Shown one piece after another: positions 8,531-16,595 of a stretch of DNA of 64,000 nt (its first letter is position 1; every line of letters begins with the position of its first letter). Source of the DNA: an uncultured Eubacteriales bacterium. GTDB taxonomy: Bacteria > Bacillota > Clostridia > Oscillospirales > Oscillospiraceae. The stretch is taken from the NCBI GenBank assembly GCA_900079765.1, contig LT599017.1, positions 2,821,766-2,885,765 on the forward strand, written 5' to 3'. The position numbers and the translations under genes are program-made. The notes beneath the pieces were generated by a model. It worked only from the letters and a program-made list of their open reading frames with translations. It was not told where the DNA came from and searched no databases.

Positions 8531-9202
8531 ATGCCCCAGACGATTTTAGTGGTGGAGGACGACGAGAGCATCCGTGAAATGCTGCGGTACTACTTCCGGT
8601 CCGTGGGGTACACGGTGCGCAGCTACGACTCGGGTGAGGCCATGTTCGCCGGAGAGGTGGAGCAGCCCTGCCCCACCCTGTGCATTCTCGACATCATGCT
8701 GCCCGGCATGGACGGGCTGGAGATTCTGCGTCGGCTGCGCTCCGACCGGGTGCGCAGCCGCGTGCCTGTCATCCTCCTCACCGCCCGCACCGCCGAGATG
8801 GACCGGGTGTCCGGGCTGGAGACCGGGGCGGATGACTATGTCGTCAAACCCTTCGGCATCATGGAGCTCCAGGCCAGAGTGAAGGCCGTCCTCCGCCGGG
8901 CCCTGCGGGATGGGGAGGACACCCTCCTCCGCCTGGGAAACCTGGAGATCGACCCGGCGGCGAGGGTGGTGCGAAAGAGCGGCGAGCCGGTAGAACTCAC
9001 TTTCAAGGAGTTTGAGCTCTTACGCCTGCTGGCCTCCCACCGAGGGGTGGTGCTGACCCGGGATGAGATTTTACAGGCCGTCTGGGATTACGATTATACC
9101 GGGGAGACCCGGACGGTAGACATGCACGTAAAGACCCTGCGCCAAAAGCTGGGGGAGGAGTGCATCTCCACGGTACGGGGCGTGGGCTACAAGATGGAGT
9201 AG
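8531..9202 (+). CDS. phoP: Phosphate response regulator (PhoB/PhoP, OmpR family)
   Basis: A 223-residue two-component regulator. The receiver domain (about 1-120) has acidic residues VVEDDE, the phosphorylated Asp54 in CILDIMLPGMDG, the Thr in LLTA and Lys in VVKPF. The C-terminal winged helix (about 128-223) ends YTGETRTVDMHVKTLRQKLG, as in OmpR/PhoB DNA-binding domains. It probably binds the CTTTAC(A) repeats upstream of pstS. It lies 10 bases before its kinase. Confidence 0.93.
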   Translation: MPQTILVVEDDESIREMLRYYFRSVGYTVRSYDSGEAMFAGEVEQPCPTLCILDIMLPGMDGLEILRRLRSDRVRSRVPVILLTARTAEMDRVSGLETGADDYVVKPFGIMELQARVKAVLRRALRDGEDTLLRLGNLEIDPAARVVRKSGEPVELTFKEFELLRLLASHRGVVLTRDEILQAVWDYDYTGETRTVDMHVKTLRQKLGEECISTVRGVGYKME

Positions 9203-9212
9203 GTGAGAGAAG

Positions 9213-10946
9213 ATGAAGAAACGGCTGATCAGAGCCATTTTACTGACCGTAACGGCGGCTCTGCTGGTTTCAGGCGCGATCAGTATATGGGTCTTCTACA
9301 GGCAGGAGCTGGGCGACGCGCGGCAGGCCCTGCGGGAGACTCTGACCCTCATGGACGCCCAGGGCGCGGCCACCGACCCGGAGGGGCTGGCCGAGCAATT
9401 CGCCCAGGCCGCCCCCGACAAGCGCCTTACCATCATCGATTCCGACGGCACCGTCCTGGCCGACACGGCCAGCGACGCCGCCGCCATGGAGAACCACCTG
9501 GACCGTGCCGAGATCCGGCAGGCCGCCGCCACCGGCTGGGGGGAGGACACCCGCCCCTCGGAAACGGTGAACGTGCAGATGCTCTACGTAGCAAAGCGCT
9601 TTTCCGATGGGATGATCGGCCGGGCGGCCACTCCTCTCTCTTCCATTGGGGCGCTGGTGCGGGGGAGCCTGGGTGGCTTTGTCATCGCCGCACTGGTAGC
9701 CCTGGTGCTGACGCTCCTCATGGTGGGGCGGCTGGCACGGATGGTGCTCAAGCCTCTGACCATCGTCAGCGACGCACTTCAGGGCGTGCCCGACGGAGCT
9801 CAGGACCGGGCCGCCTTCTCCCGGTACGACCACGACGACGAGGTGCGGCCCCTGCTGCGGTCCATTGATAAGCTGATGGAGCAATTGGAGATCTATATTG
9901 ACGGTCTGCGGGCCGAGCGGGACAAGGTGAACCTGATTTTAGACTGCATGGACGAGGGGCTTATTCTCTTAGACCAGGGAGGCAAGGTGCTGGCCATCAA
10001 CGGCGCGGCGCGGCGGCTTTTCGGCGTAGGGGCGGGCACCGACGCCGGCAGTATCTCCCTTCTCACCCGGTCCCGCCGCCTGCGAGAGGCCCTGGGCAGG
10101 GTACGTGAGGCGCAGTCCCCCGTGGTGCTGGATATGGAGGACCCCGCATTTGGCGCCCGGAGCCTGCGTTTCTTCCTCTCCCCCGTCACGGGCCGCCGGT
10201 TCGAGGGAGAGGCCGTTGGCTGCTCCATCCTTATCTCAGATGTGACTGAGCTCAAGCGGGCCGAGGGCATCCGAAGTGAGTTTACCGCAAACGTCTCCCA
10301 TGAACTTAAGACCCCCCTCACCAGCATAAAGGGCTTTACCGACATGCTCTCCTCCGGCATGGTGCAGGGGGCGGAGGACCAAAAGCGGTTCCTCACAATG
10401 ATCGGCGTAGAGGTGGATCGGCTTATCGACCTCATCAACGACATTTTGAAAATTTCCGAGCTGGAATCGGTCGCCATCCCTCAGAGCGGCGAGGAAAGCG
10501 ACGCGTTGGAGGCCGCCAGGGCCGCCGAGGCCCTGCTCCTTCCGGCGGCGGGGGAGGCGGGGGTAAGCCTCAGTGTAGAGGGGGAAAATGCCAAGGTTGC
10601 CGTCCCCGCGTCGCGGCTGAAGGAGCTCTTCCTCAACCTGATGGAGAACGGTGTGAAGTACAATGAACCGGGAGGCCGGGTGGACGTCTTCGTCACCGCC
10701 GAATCGAGACGAGTGGTCATCACGGTGGCCGATACCGGTATCGGCATTCCGCCTGAGGCGAAGGACCGGGTCTTCGAACGGTTCTATCGGGTAGACCGGG
10801 GCCGGGCACGAAAGAACGGGGGCACCGGGCTTGGCCTGGCCATCGTTAAGCACATCGTCCAGCTCTACGGCGGCTCCCTCGCCCTGGAGAGTAGGCTTGG
10901 CAAGGGAAGCACCTTTACCATAACCCTTCCGAAAAGGCAGGCATAA
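9213..10946 (+). CDS. phoR: Phosphate sensor histidine kinase PhoR
   Basis: A 577-residue membrane kinase. One helix near residues 8-28, an extracytoplasmic sensor region, a second helix near 150-172, a HAMP linker, a PAS-like domain (VNLILDCMDEGLILLDQGGK), HisKA with phosphoacceptor His363 in SHELKTPLTS, then HATPase_c with N box (LMENGVKYNEPGG), G1 (DTGIGIP), F box (FERFYR) and G2 (GGTGLGL). It phosphorylates the adjacent regulator. Last gene of the operon; a strong terminator follows. Confidence 0.93.
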   Translation: MKKRLIRAILLTVTAALLVSGAISIWVFYRQELGDARQALRETLTLMDAQGAATDPEGLAEQFAQAAPDKRLTIIDSDGTVLADTASDAAAMENHLDRAEIRQAAATGWGEDTRPSETVNVQMLYVAKRFSDGMIGRAATPLSSIGALVRGSLGGFVIAALVALVLTLLMVGRLARMVLKPLTIVSDALQGVPDGAQDRAAFSRYDHDDEVRPLLRSIDKLMEQLEIYIDGLRAERDKVNLILDCMDEGLILLDQGGKVLAINGAARRLFGVGAGTDAGSISLLTRSRRLREALGRVREAQSPVVLDMEDPAFGARSLRFFLSPVTGRRFEGEAVGCSILISDVTELKRAEGIRSEFTANVSHELKTPLTSIKGFTDMLSSGMVQGAEDQKRFLTMIGVEVDRLIDLINDILKISELESVAIPQSGEESDALEAARAAEALLLPAAGEAGVSLSVEGENAKVAVPASRLKELFLNLMENGVKYNEPGGRVDVFVTAESRRVVITVADTGIGIPPEAKDRVFERFYRVDRGRARKNGGTGLGLAIVKHIVQLYGGSLALESRLGKGSTFTITLPKRQA

Positions 10947-10951
10947 GCAGA

Positions 10952-10991
10952 AAAAAACTTCTGGCATCCCGCGGGATGCCAGAAGTTTTTT
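10952..10991. terminator. Bidirectional intrinsic terminator after phoR
   Basis: A 19-bp perfect stem (AAAAAACTTCTGGCATCCC and its complement) closes on GC, flanked by A and T runs. It separates phoR from the convergent zincin gene. Confidence 0.92.
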
Positions 10992-11024
10992 GTTATCCTA
11001 CAAGAAAAGTCAGAGGCATTCCCT

Positions 11025-11414
11025 CTACTCCTCCCCCCCGGCCTGGTCCGCCAGGAAATCGGCCATAAATTGAGCGTCCTTGTCGTCCAGGGCATGGGCC
11101 CCGGCCAGCCCCTCCATGTGATGGGTAAACTCATGGACTAGAGTGGTGTAGAGCTCGTCGTCCCAGTCCTGCTCTGTCCAGTCCTCCGCCTGTGCCAACG
11201 CAGCGAAGGAGCCGTAATAGAGCTTGATATATCTGCCCAGCTGGTCGTTGCAGTATTCCCCCATGATGTAGAGCTCGTCGCGGGGGAAGTCGGGGTCGGG
11301 CATGGCCTCGGGCAGGAGGAGAACGCCGCCGTTCAGGTCCCGGAAAAAGACCGGGGGCAGCTCTTCCGCCATCTCGTCCAGCGCCTCGCCAGCTTGGTCA
11401 AAGGTCAGGAGCAT
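11025..11414 (-). CDS. Small zincin-like metallopeptidase family protein
   Basis: A 129-residue protein with HEFTHHMEGLAG, the HExxH-type zinc motif of the small Zincin_1 family, which acts in the cytoplasm with unknown substrate. The upstream part (FDQAGEALDEMAEELPPVFFRDLNGGVLLLP) matches the usual start of that family. Ten bases separate it from the XRE gene on the same strand, suggesting one transcript. Confidence 0.75.
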   Translation of the reverse strand: MLLTFDQAGEALDEMAEELPPVFFRDLNGGVLLLPEAMPDPDFPRDELYIMGEYCNDQLGRYIKLYYGSFAALAQAEDWTEQDWDDELYTTLVHEFTHHMEGLAGAHALDDKDAQFMADFLADQAGGEE

Positions 11415-11423
11415 GGGCAGGCC

Positions 11424-12335
11424 TCATTTCTTTTGCAAATTTCCCACGATACCGCAGAGGAGCCCCCCTACGGGGAAAACCACCCAGGCGGGGTGCCAGG
11501 CGTGGAAGAGAAACCCAGCTAACAAAAAGATTGCGGTGGCCAGCATCATAATACTCCCATTCAGGCGGCTCTCTGGAGAGCTTGGGTTGTTTTGCTCCAC
11601 CTCTTGGGCGTACTGGCTTACGTCGTACTTGCTATGCTGGATGCCAAGGAAGACCAGCACACCCACCGCTGCGCCCAGGATGAAGAGGAAGAGGGCCACC
11701 GAGAGGGCTGTAATCCCCTCATCCCCCTCGAAGATGATGCTGAGGGCAATCAGGAGGGCCACGTCGGCCACAATGGCGGCCACGGCCACCGCAATTCCCA
11801 CGCGGAACACCCGGCGGAAATCTGCGATCGCCTGGGGCGCGTAGAAATCGGGGAGGACCGGATGGGCCTTTTGAAAGTCCTCATGGGCGATACCGGCAAA
11901 AATAAAGAGAAATACTGCCGCCGCGATGCAGAGTAGAAGGGGCAGCGCGATGAGCCCGCTCTCGCCCCAGACCGCGTAAAAGGCCATCAGCGCCGCCACG
12001 CCCAGCAGCACCAGAAACACTCCGCCCGCAATCATCCGGGCGAAGCGGTCCATGTGGCTGTCGTAGGCTACGAAGAGGGCGTACCGCTCCTCCTCGTCCC
12101 GGTCCTGTCTGGTCGCCCCAGGGCCGTCGTCGGCCAACTCCTCCCTCATGAGCTGGTCCAGGGTGCAGCCCAGCAGGTCTGCCAGGGTGATGAGAGTTGC
12201 GGCCTCCGGGAGGGTCTGGCCGCTCTCCCACTTCGAGACGGCCTGACGGCTCACATCCAGGGCCTCGGCCAGGGCCTCCTGGGTGTACTCCGCCCGGCGG
12301 CGGAGGATGGGTAGGTTATGGGAGAAGTTTGACAT
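11424..12335 (-). CDS. XRE-family regulator with C-terminal membrane helices
   Basis: About 303 residues. An N-terminal helix-turn-helix (QEALAEALDVSRQAVSKWES) is followed by the LPEAATLITLADLLG stretch typical of clostridial XRE regulators, then about four to five hydrophobic helices (VFLVLLGVAALMAFYAV; LPLLLCIAAAVFLFIFAGI; VAVAAIVADVALLIAL; ALFLFILGAAVGVLVFLGI; a pair near the end). I chose ATG 12335 (MSNFSHN), where the family begins, with AAAGGAA upstream; the frame extends 21 codons further without family likeness. Such proteins are membrane-tethered repressors; the signal is unknown. Confidence 0.8.
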   Translation of the reverse strand: MSNFSHNLPILRRRAEYTQEALAEALDVSRQAVSKWESGQTLPEAATLITLADLLGCTLDQLMREELADDGPGATRQDRDEEERYALFVAYDSHMDRFARMIAGGVFLVLLGVAALMAFYAVWGESGLIALPLLLCIAAAVFLFIFAGIAHEDFQKAHPVLPDFYAPQAIADFRRVFRVGIAVAVAAIVADVALLIALSIIFEGDEGITALSVALFLFILGAAVGVLVFLGIQHSKYDVSQYAQEVEQNNPSSPESRLNGSIMMLATAIFLLAGFLFHAWHPAWVVFPVGGLLCGIVGNLQKK

Positions 12336-12468
12336 AAGCGAACACCGTTCCTTTCCTCTGTCTCCATCCTGCCAGAGCGCCGAGGCTTTTGCCACCAACC
12401 CAGCGGTTCAACGGGGGATTTTTTTATGCAACCTCAAGTTGCACCCCTTGATTTCCAATGGTTTGAGC

Positions 12469-14637
12469 TTATACAAGCCCTTTGGGCTTTTTCATAGTGA
12501 GGGAGATGCGTTTTTTCTTCTCGTCTACGCCCAGGACCCAAACGGTGACGATATCCCCTACGGAGAGGAGCTCGCTGGGATGGCGCACCCGGCGGTCCGA
12601 CAGCTCGCTGATATGGACCAGCCCGTCCTGGTGAACGCCGATGTCCACGAAGACGCCGAAGTCGATGACGTTGCGCACCGTGCCGGTGAGCTCCATTCCC
12701 GCGACCAGGTCTTTCATGTCCATCACGTCGGTGCGGAGGATGGGGCGGGGCAGCTCGTCCCGGGGGTCCCGGCCGGGCTTTAGGAGCTCACCCACGATAT
12801 CCCTCAGGGTGGGCAGACCCACGCCGCAGGAGGTGGCGGCCTTCTCCTCCCCGTAGCTCTTCACCCGGTCCCGCAGTTCAGAGAGCCCCCCCGCCTGCAC
12901 GTCCTTAAGGGTAAAATTACATAGTTCCAGCAGTTGTTCGGCGGCGGTATAGCTCTCAGGGTGGACGCCGGTGTTGTCCAGGATGGACTTGCTCTCGCTC
13001 ACCCGGAGGAATCCGGCACACTGTTCAAATGCCTTGGGCCCCAGCTTGGGCACCTTGAGGAGCTGCTTGCGACTGGTAAAGACGCCATTCTCCTCCCGGT
13101 ACTTGACGATGTTTTTCGCCGTGGTGGCGTTGAGCCCGGCCACACGGGTGAGGAGGGGGGCGGAGGCGGTATTCAGATCGGCCCCCACGGAGTTGACACA
13201 GTCCTCCACCACGCCGCCCAGGGTCTCGTCCAGCCTCGCCTGGGGCATGTCATGCTGGTACTGGCCCACGCCGATGGATTTGGGGTCGATCTTTACCAGC
13301 TCGGCCAGAGGGTCCTGGAGGCGGCGCGCAATGGAGACGGCGCTTCTCAGATTTACGTCGTACTCGGGGAACTCCTCGGCGGCCAGCTTGGAGGCCGAGT
13401 AGACCGAAGCGCCGGCTTCGTTTACGATCATATAGCTCACGCCGCTGCCCACCTTGCGGATGAGCTCCACCGTCATCTGCTCGGTCTCCCGGCTGGCGGT
13501 ACCGTTGCCGATGGCGATATGGGCTACGGCGTGCTTTTGGATGAGCTTTGTGAGGGCGGCAATGGCCTCCTGCTTTTTGTTCTCGGAGAAGGTGGGGTAG
13601 ACCACAGTGGTGTCCAACACCTTGCCGGTTCCGTCAACCACAGCCACTTTACAGCCGTTGCGGTACCCTGGGTCCAGGCCCATAGTGACAAACCCCTTCA
13701 CCGGGGGCTGCATGAGCAAAGGCTTAAGGTTAAGTCCAAAGTTGCGAATGGCCCCTTCGTTCGCCTCGTCGGTGAGCATATTTCGGATCTCCCGCTCCAC
13801 GCTGGGGGCGATGAGGCGGTCATACGCGTCCTCCGCAGCGGTCCGGACGAACTCCATGGCCGGGGAGCCGGGACGGAGGACGGCCCGGCGGATCGCAATC
13901 AGGGCGGTCTCCCGGTCCATCTCCACCCCCACCTTTAAAATCTCCTCCCGCTCGCCTCTGTTGACGGCCAGAACCTGATGGCCCTGGGCGCGGCTGACGG
14001 GGGTCTTGAAGTCGTAATAGAGGCGGTAGACGCTGTCCTCCGGTTCCTTGGCGGCGGCGGAGGAGATCAGATTTGCCCGGCTTCGCCAGAGCGCCCGGAG
14101 ATTCTTGCGGATGTCGGCGTCGTCCGAGATGTTCTCAGCAATAATATCGCTGGCCCCGGCCAGGGCGTCCTCCGCTGTTTCCACGCCCTTCTCGCTGTCC
14201 ACGTAGTCGGCGGCGGCAACAATGGGTTCGGGGCAGTCCCGCCCCTGTGCGAAGAGGAGGTCGGCCAGGGGCTCCAAGCCTTTCTCCTTGGCGATGGTGG
14301 CACGGGTGCGGCGCTTTTGCTTATAGGGGCGGTAGAGGTCCTCAACCTCGGCCAGAGTTGCAGCGGCGTCAATGGCGGCGGAGAGCTCCTCGGTCAGCTT
14401 GCCCTGGCCCTCGATGGAGTTTTTGACTTCCTCCCGGCGTTTTTGGAGGTTGCGCAGATAGTTTAGGCGGTCCTCCAGGGTACGCAGGGCGGTGTCGTCC
14501 ATGGTACCGTGGGCTTCCTTGCGGTACCGGGCGATAAAGGGGATGGTGTTGCCCTCGTCGATGAGGTCCACCACGTTCTGTATATGCTCTTCCTTGCGGC
14601 CCAGTTCACGGGCCAGGATCTGTACGATGGTTTCCAT
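12469..14637 (-). CDS. tex: Tex-family RNA-binding transcriptional accessory protein
   Basis: A 722-residue protein of normal Tex length. In order: the N-terminal helical region, the YqgF/RNase H-like domain (TMGLDPGYRNGCKVAVVDGTG), the helix-hairpin-helix region (VNSVGADLNTASAPLLTRVAGL, then LLKVPKLGPKAFEQCAGFLR) and a C-terminal S1 domain (GTVRNVIDFGVFVDIGVHQD). Tex binds nucleic acid and associates with transcription complexes. The gene is alone on the minus strand, divergent from the aconitase X operon. Confidence 0.95.
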   Translation of the reverse strand: METIVQILARELGRKEEHIQNVVDLIDEGNTIPFIARYRKEAHGTMDDTALRTLEDRLNYLRNLQKRREEVKNSIEGQGKLTEELSAAIDAAATLAEVEDLYRPYKQKRRTRATIAKEKGLEPLADLLFAQGRDCPEPIVAAADYVDSEKGVETAEDALAGASDIIAENISDDADIRKNLRALWRSRANLISSAAAKEPEDSVYRLYYDFKTPVSRAQGHQVLAVNRGEREEILKVGVEMDRETALIAIRRAVLRPGSPAMEFVRTAAEDAYDRLIAPSVEREIRNMLTDEANEGAIRNFGLNLKPLLMQPPVKGFVTMGLDPGYRNGCKVAVVDGTGKVLDTTVVYPTFSENKKQEAIAALTKLIQKHAVAHIAIGNGTASRETEQMTVELIRKVGSGVSYMIVNEAGASVYSASKLAAEEFPEYDVNLRSAVSIARRLQDPLAELVKIDPKSIGVGQYQHDMPQARLDETLGGVVEDCVNSVGADLNTASAPLLTRVAGLNATTAKNIVKYREENGVFTSRKQLLKVPKLGPKAFEQCAGFLRVSESKSILDNTGVHPESYTAAEQLLELCNFTLKDVQAGGLSELRDRVKSYGEEKAATSCGVGLPTLRDIVGELLKPGRDPRDELPRPILRTDVMDMKDLVAGMELTGTVRNVIDFGVFVDIGVHQDGLVHISELSDRRVRHPSELLSVGDIVTVWVLGVDEKKKRISLTMKKPKGLV

Positions 14638-14740
14638 TTGCCTGCTCCTTCGCGGTTGAATGATAGGAATATTTTACGTCAAATAAATCGAGAAGTCCAG
14701 AATAGAATCAGTCCTGTTCCGCACAAAAGAAATATATGGG

Positions 14741-14777
14741 AACCACTCTGTTAAAATATTGACATCTTTGATATAAT
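14741..14777 (+). promoter_or_regulatory. Probable promoter of the aconitase X operon
   Basis: The 223-base gap between tex and the aconitase X gene is clearly AT-richer than its surroundings. A consensus TATAAT lies at 14772-14777, 84 bases before the ATG. Its -35 at the normal distance (about TGTTAA) is weak, which would fit activator control. No inverted repeat operator was obvious. Confidence 0.4.
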
Positions 14778-14860
14778 GGATACATTCAGAATCCCATCAC
14801 CGCGTACTCCTGTTTCGAATCGGATCGATCATAGAAATTGAGTATAAAGGAGCGTATCGC

Positions 14861-16132
14861 ATGATTCTGACAGAAGAACAGCAGGCCCTACTCGACGGCG
14901 AAAAAGGCGAAACCATGGCAAAGGTCATAAAGACGCTGGTAATGTACGGAGACGCCTTTGGCGCCGAAAAAATGGTTCCGATCACCAGCGAGTATGGCCA
15001 TACCGTCATCAGTTTCGGCATAGGCGTCATGAAACCAGTCTATGAGCTTTATGACAAGCTCCTTTCAGACGACGCTGTCAGCAAGCAGAAATTGTCCGCG
15101 GACCCAAGGCCGCTGGACAAAAACGTACCGTCCTCCTTCCTCCAGGACGTCGTGTTCAAATTCATGTACAGCCAGCAGAAACGCTATGAGGAGCAGCTCT
15201 CTAAGTTCGGCATCATGAGTGACGACGCCTACACCTGCGCCTGCTATCTGCCTGAGGTCGGAAACATCCCCAAGCGCGGGGAGGTCCTCTCCTGGGCAGA
15301 GTCCTCCGCCGTCGTCTACGCAAACAGCGTACTCGGCGCGAGATGCAACCGCAACTCCGGCATTATTGAGCTGATGGGCTCCATGGCCGGATTTGTCCCG
15401 GAATTCGGGCTCCTGACCGACGAGGGGCGCAAGGCGGACTGGGTCGTTGAAATCCGCACGGAGAAGATGCCGGAGGCGCAGATCCTCGGCTCGGCGGTCG
15501 GTATGAAGGTGCTCGAGAAAGTCCCCTATATCAAGGGGCTCGACCGGTGGGTCGGCACGGAGCTAAATGGCAGAGCCTGCGCCTACCTAAAGGATTTCGG
15601 CGCCGCCACCGCGTCAAACGGTTCCGTGGGGTTGTATCACATTGAGCATCTGACGCCGGAGGCCGTCGACTACGGCGAAACGCTGATCCGTGAGGGTGCG
15701 GGCGTCTACATCATCGACGACGCAGAGCTTGAGCGGGTGAAGAACGGCTACCCCTGCATTTGGGAAGACCTCAGCGCCGAGCCTAAGCTCTGTTTTATGG
15801 GATGCCCCCACATGACGCTGCAGCAGCTGAAGGACTGGACGGTGCGGGTGGAAGAAGGATTGAAAGCGGCGGGAAACAAAAAAGTAAAAATACCCACCGT
15901 GTTTACCTCAGCGCCCGGGGTCATCCGAGAATTCAAGGAGACCGAGTATTCCAAACGGCTGGAGGCAACGGGAATCATCCTTAGCTACATCTGTCCCCTA
16001 ATGTACATGAACAACCCCCTCTCAAAGAAAATGCCCGTCATTACCTCTTCGAACAAGCTGCGCACCTACACCAGCGCCAGATTTTATTCCGACGATGAAA
16101 TCCTGACGACGATCACGAAGGGGGCGAGATAA
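14861..16132 (+). CDS. Aconitase X catalytic (large) subunit, DUF521 family
   Basis: A 423-residue member of the aconitase X family, an FeS hydro-lyase group. Family features include the MVPITSEYGHT region, CACYLPEVGN, LGARCNRNSG (the GARxNR substrate loop), FMGCPHMTLQQL and a late Cys in YICPLMYM; several of these Cys probably hold the cluster. Characterised members dehydrate cis-3-hydroxy-L-proline in bacteria or mevalonate 5-phosphate in archaea; neither pathway is completed by neighbours here, so the substrate is open. AAAGGAG lies 8 bases before the ATG, and the swivel subunit starts one base after the stop. Confidence 0.88.
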   Translation: MILTEEQQALLDGEKGETMAKVIKTLVMYGDAFGAEKMVPITSEYGHTVISFGIGVMKPVYELYDKLLSDDAVSKQKLSADPRPLDKNVPSSFLQDVVFKFMYSQQKRYEEQLSKFGIMSDDAYTCACYLPEVGNIPKRGEVLSWAESSAVVYANSVLGARCNRNSGIIELMGSMAGFVPEFGLLTDEGRKADWVVEIRTEKMPEAQILGSAVGMKVLEKVPYIKGLDRWVGTELNGRACAYLKDFGAATASNGSVGLYHIEHLTPEAVDYGETLIREGAGVYIIDDAELERVKNGYPCIWEDLSAEPKLCFMGCPHMTLQQLKDWTVRVEEGLKAAGNKKVKIPTVFTSAPGVIREFKETEYSKRLEATGIILSYICPLMYMNNPLSKKMPVITSSNKLRTYTSARFYSDDEILTTITKGAR

Positions 16133-16133
16133 C

Positions 16134-16577
16134 ATGGGGAAGACATTCAAGGGGCGCGTGATCGCTCCCGGCACGGCAAAAGCGGAGGCCCTTGTCTCCC
16201 ACGGCGGATTCAACACCCTTGCAAGCTATCAGATGGCGCTGATGTTCGGCGACAAGCAGGTCAAATGCGGCGATCAGAATAATGGCGATCTCTATAAAAA
16301 GCCGATGCTCGGCAAGGCGCTCTGTCTTCCTGAGACCATTGGCTCCACCACCGGAGGCATGGTGCTCTACGCAGCCTGTGCGCTGGGCAAGCAGCCGGCC
16401 TGTATGCTTTTTTCCAAGCCTATCGACTCCCTCGCGGCGTCGGGCGCGATCCTTGCTGCGAACTGGACGGAGGCCCAGATGCCTGTCGTCGACAGTCTCG
16501 GCGAGGAATTCCTCACCTGCGTTCAGGACGGCATGTCCATTACCGTCGACACCGACGGCACCGTAACGGTTGAATAG
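16134..16577 (+). CDS. Aconitase X swivel (small) subunit, DUF126 family
   Basis: A 147-residue swivel domain, encoded separately as in type II aconitase X enzymes. It begins FKGRVIAPGTAKAEALVSH (the PGxAxGxALV-type start) and contains LPETIGSTTGGMVLYAACA, where family members carry the SSS/GSTTG active-site loop. It lies one base after the large subunit. The two must assemble for activity. Confidence 0.88.
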   Translation: MGKTFKGRVIAPGTAKAEALVSHGGFNTLASYQMALMFGDKQVKCGDQNNGDLYKKPMLGKALCLPETIGSTTGGMVLYAACALGKQPACMLFSKPIDSLAASGAILAANWTEAQMPVVDSLGEEFLTCVQDGMSITVDTDGTVTVE

Positions 16578-16595
16578 AGGGAAAGGAGTACAGAC

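Noticed and set aside
12934-13938. 334-codon plus-strand open frame
   Set aside because: Shadow of tex.
14759-14777. TTGACA and TATAAT near 14760 as a promoter pair
   Set aside because: They are only 7 bases apart, so they cannot serve as -35 and -10 of the same promoter; TATAAT alone was kept as a candidate -10.
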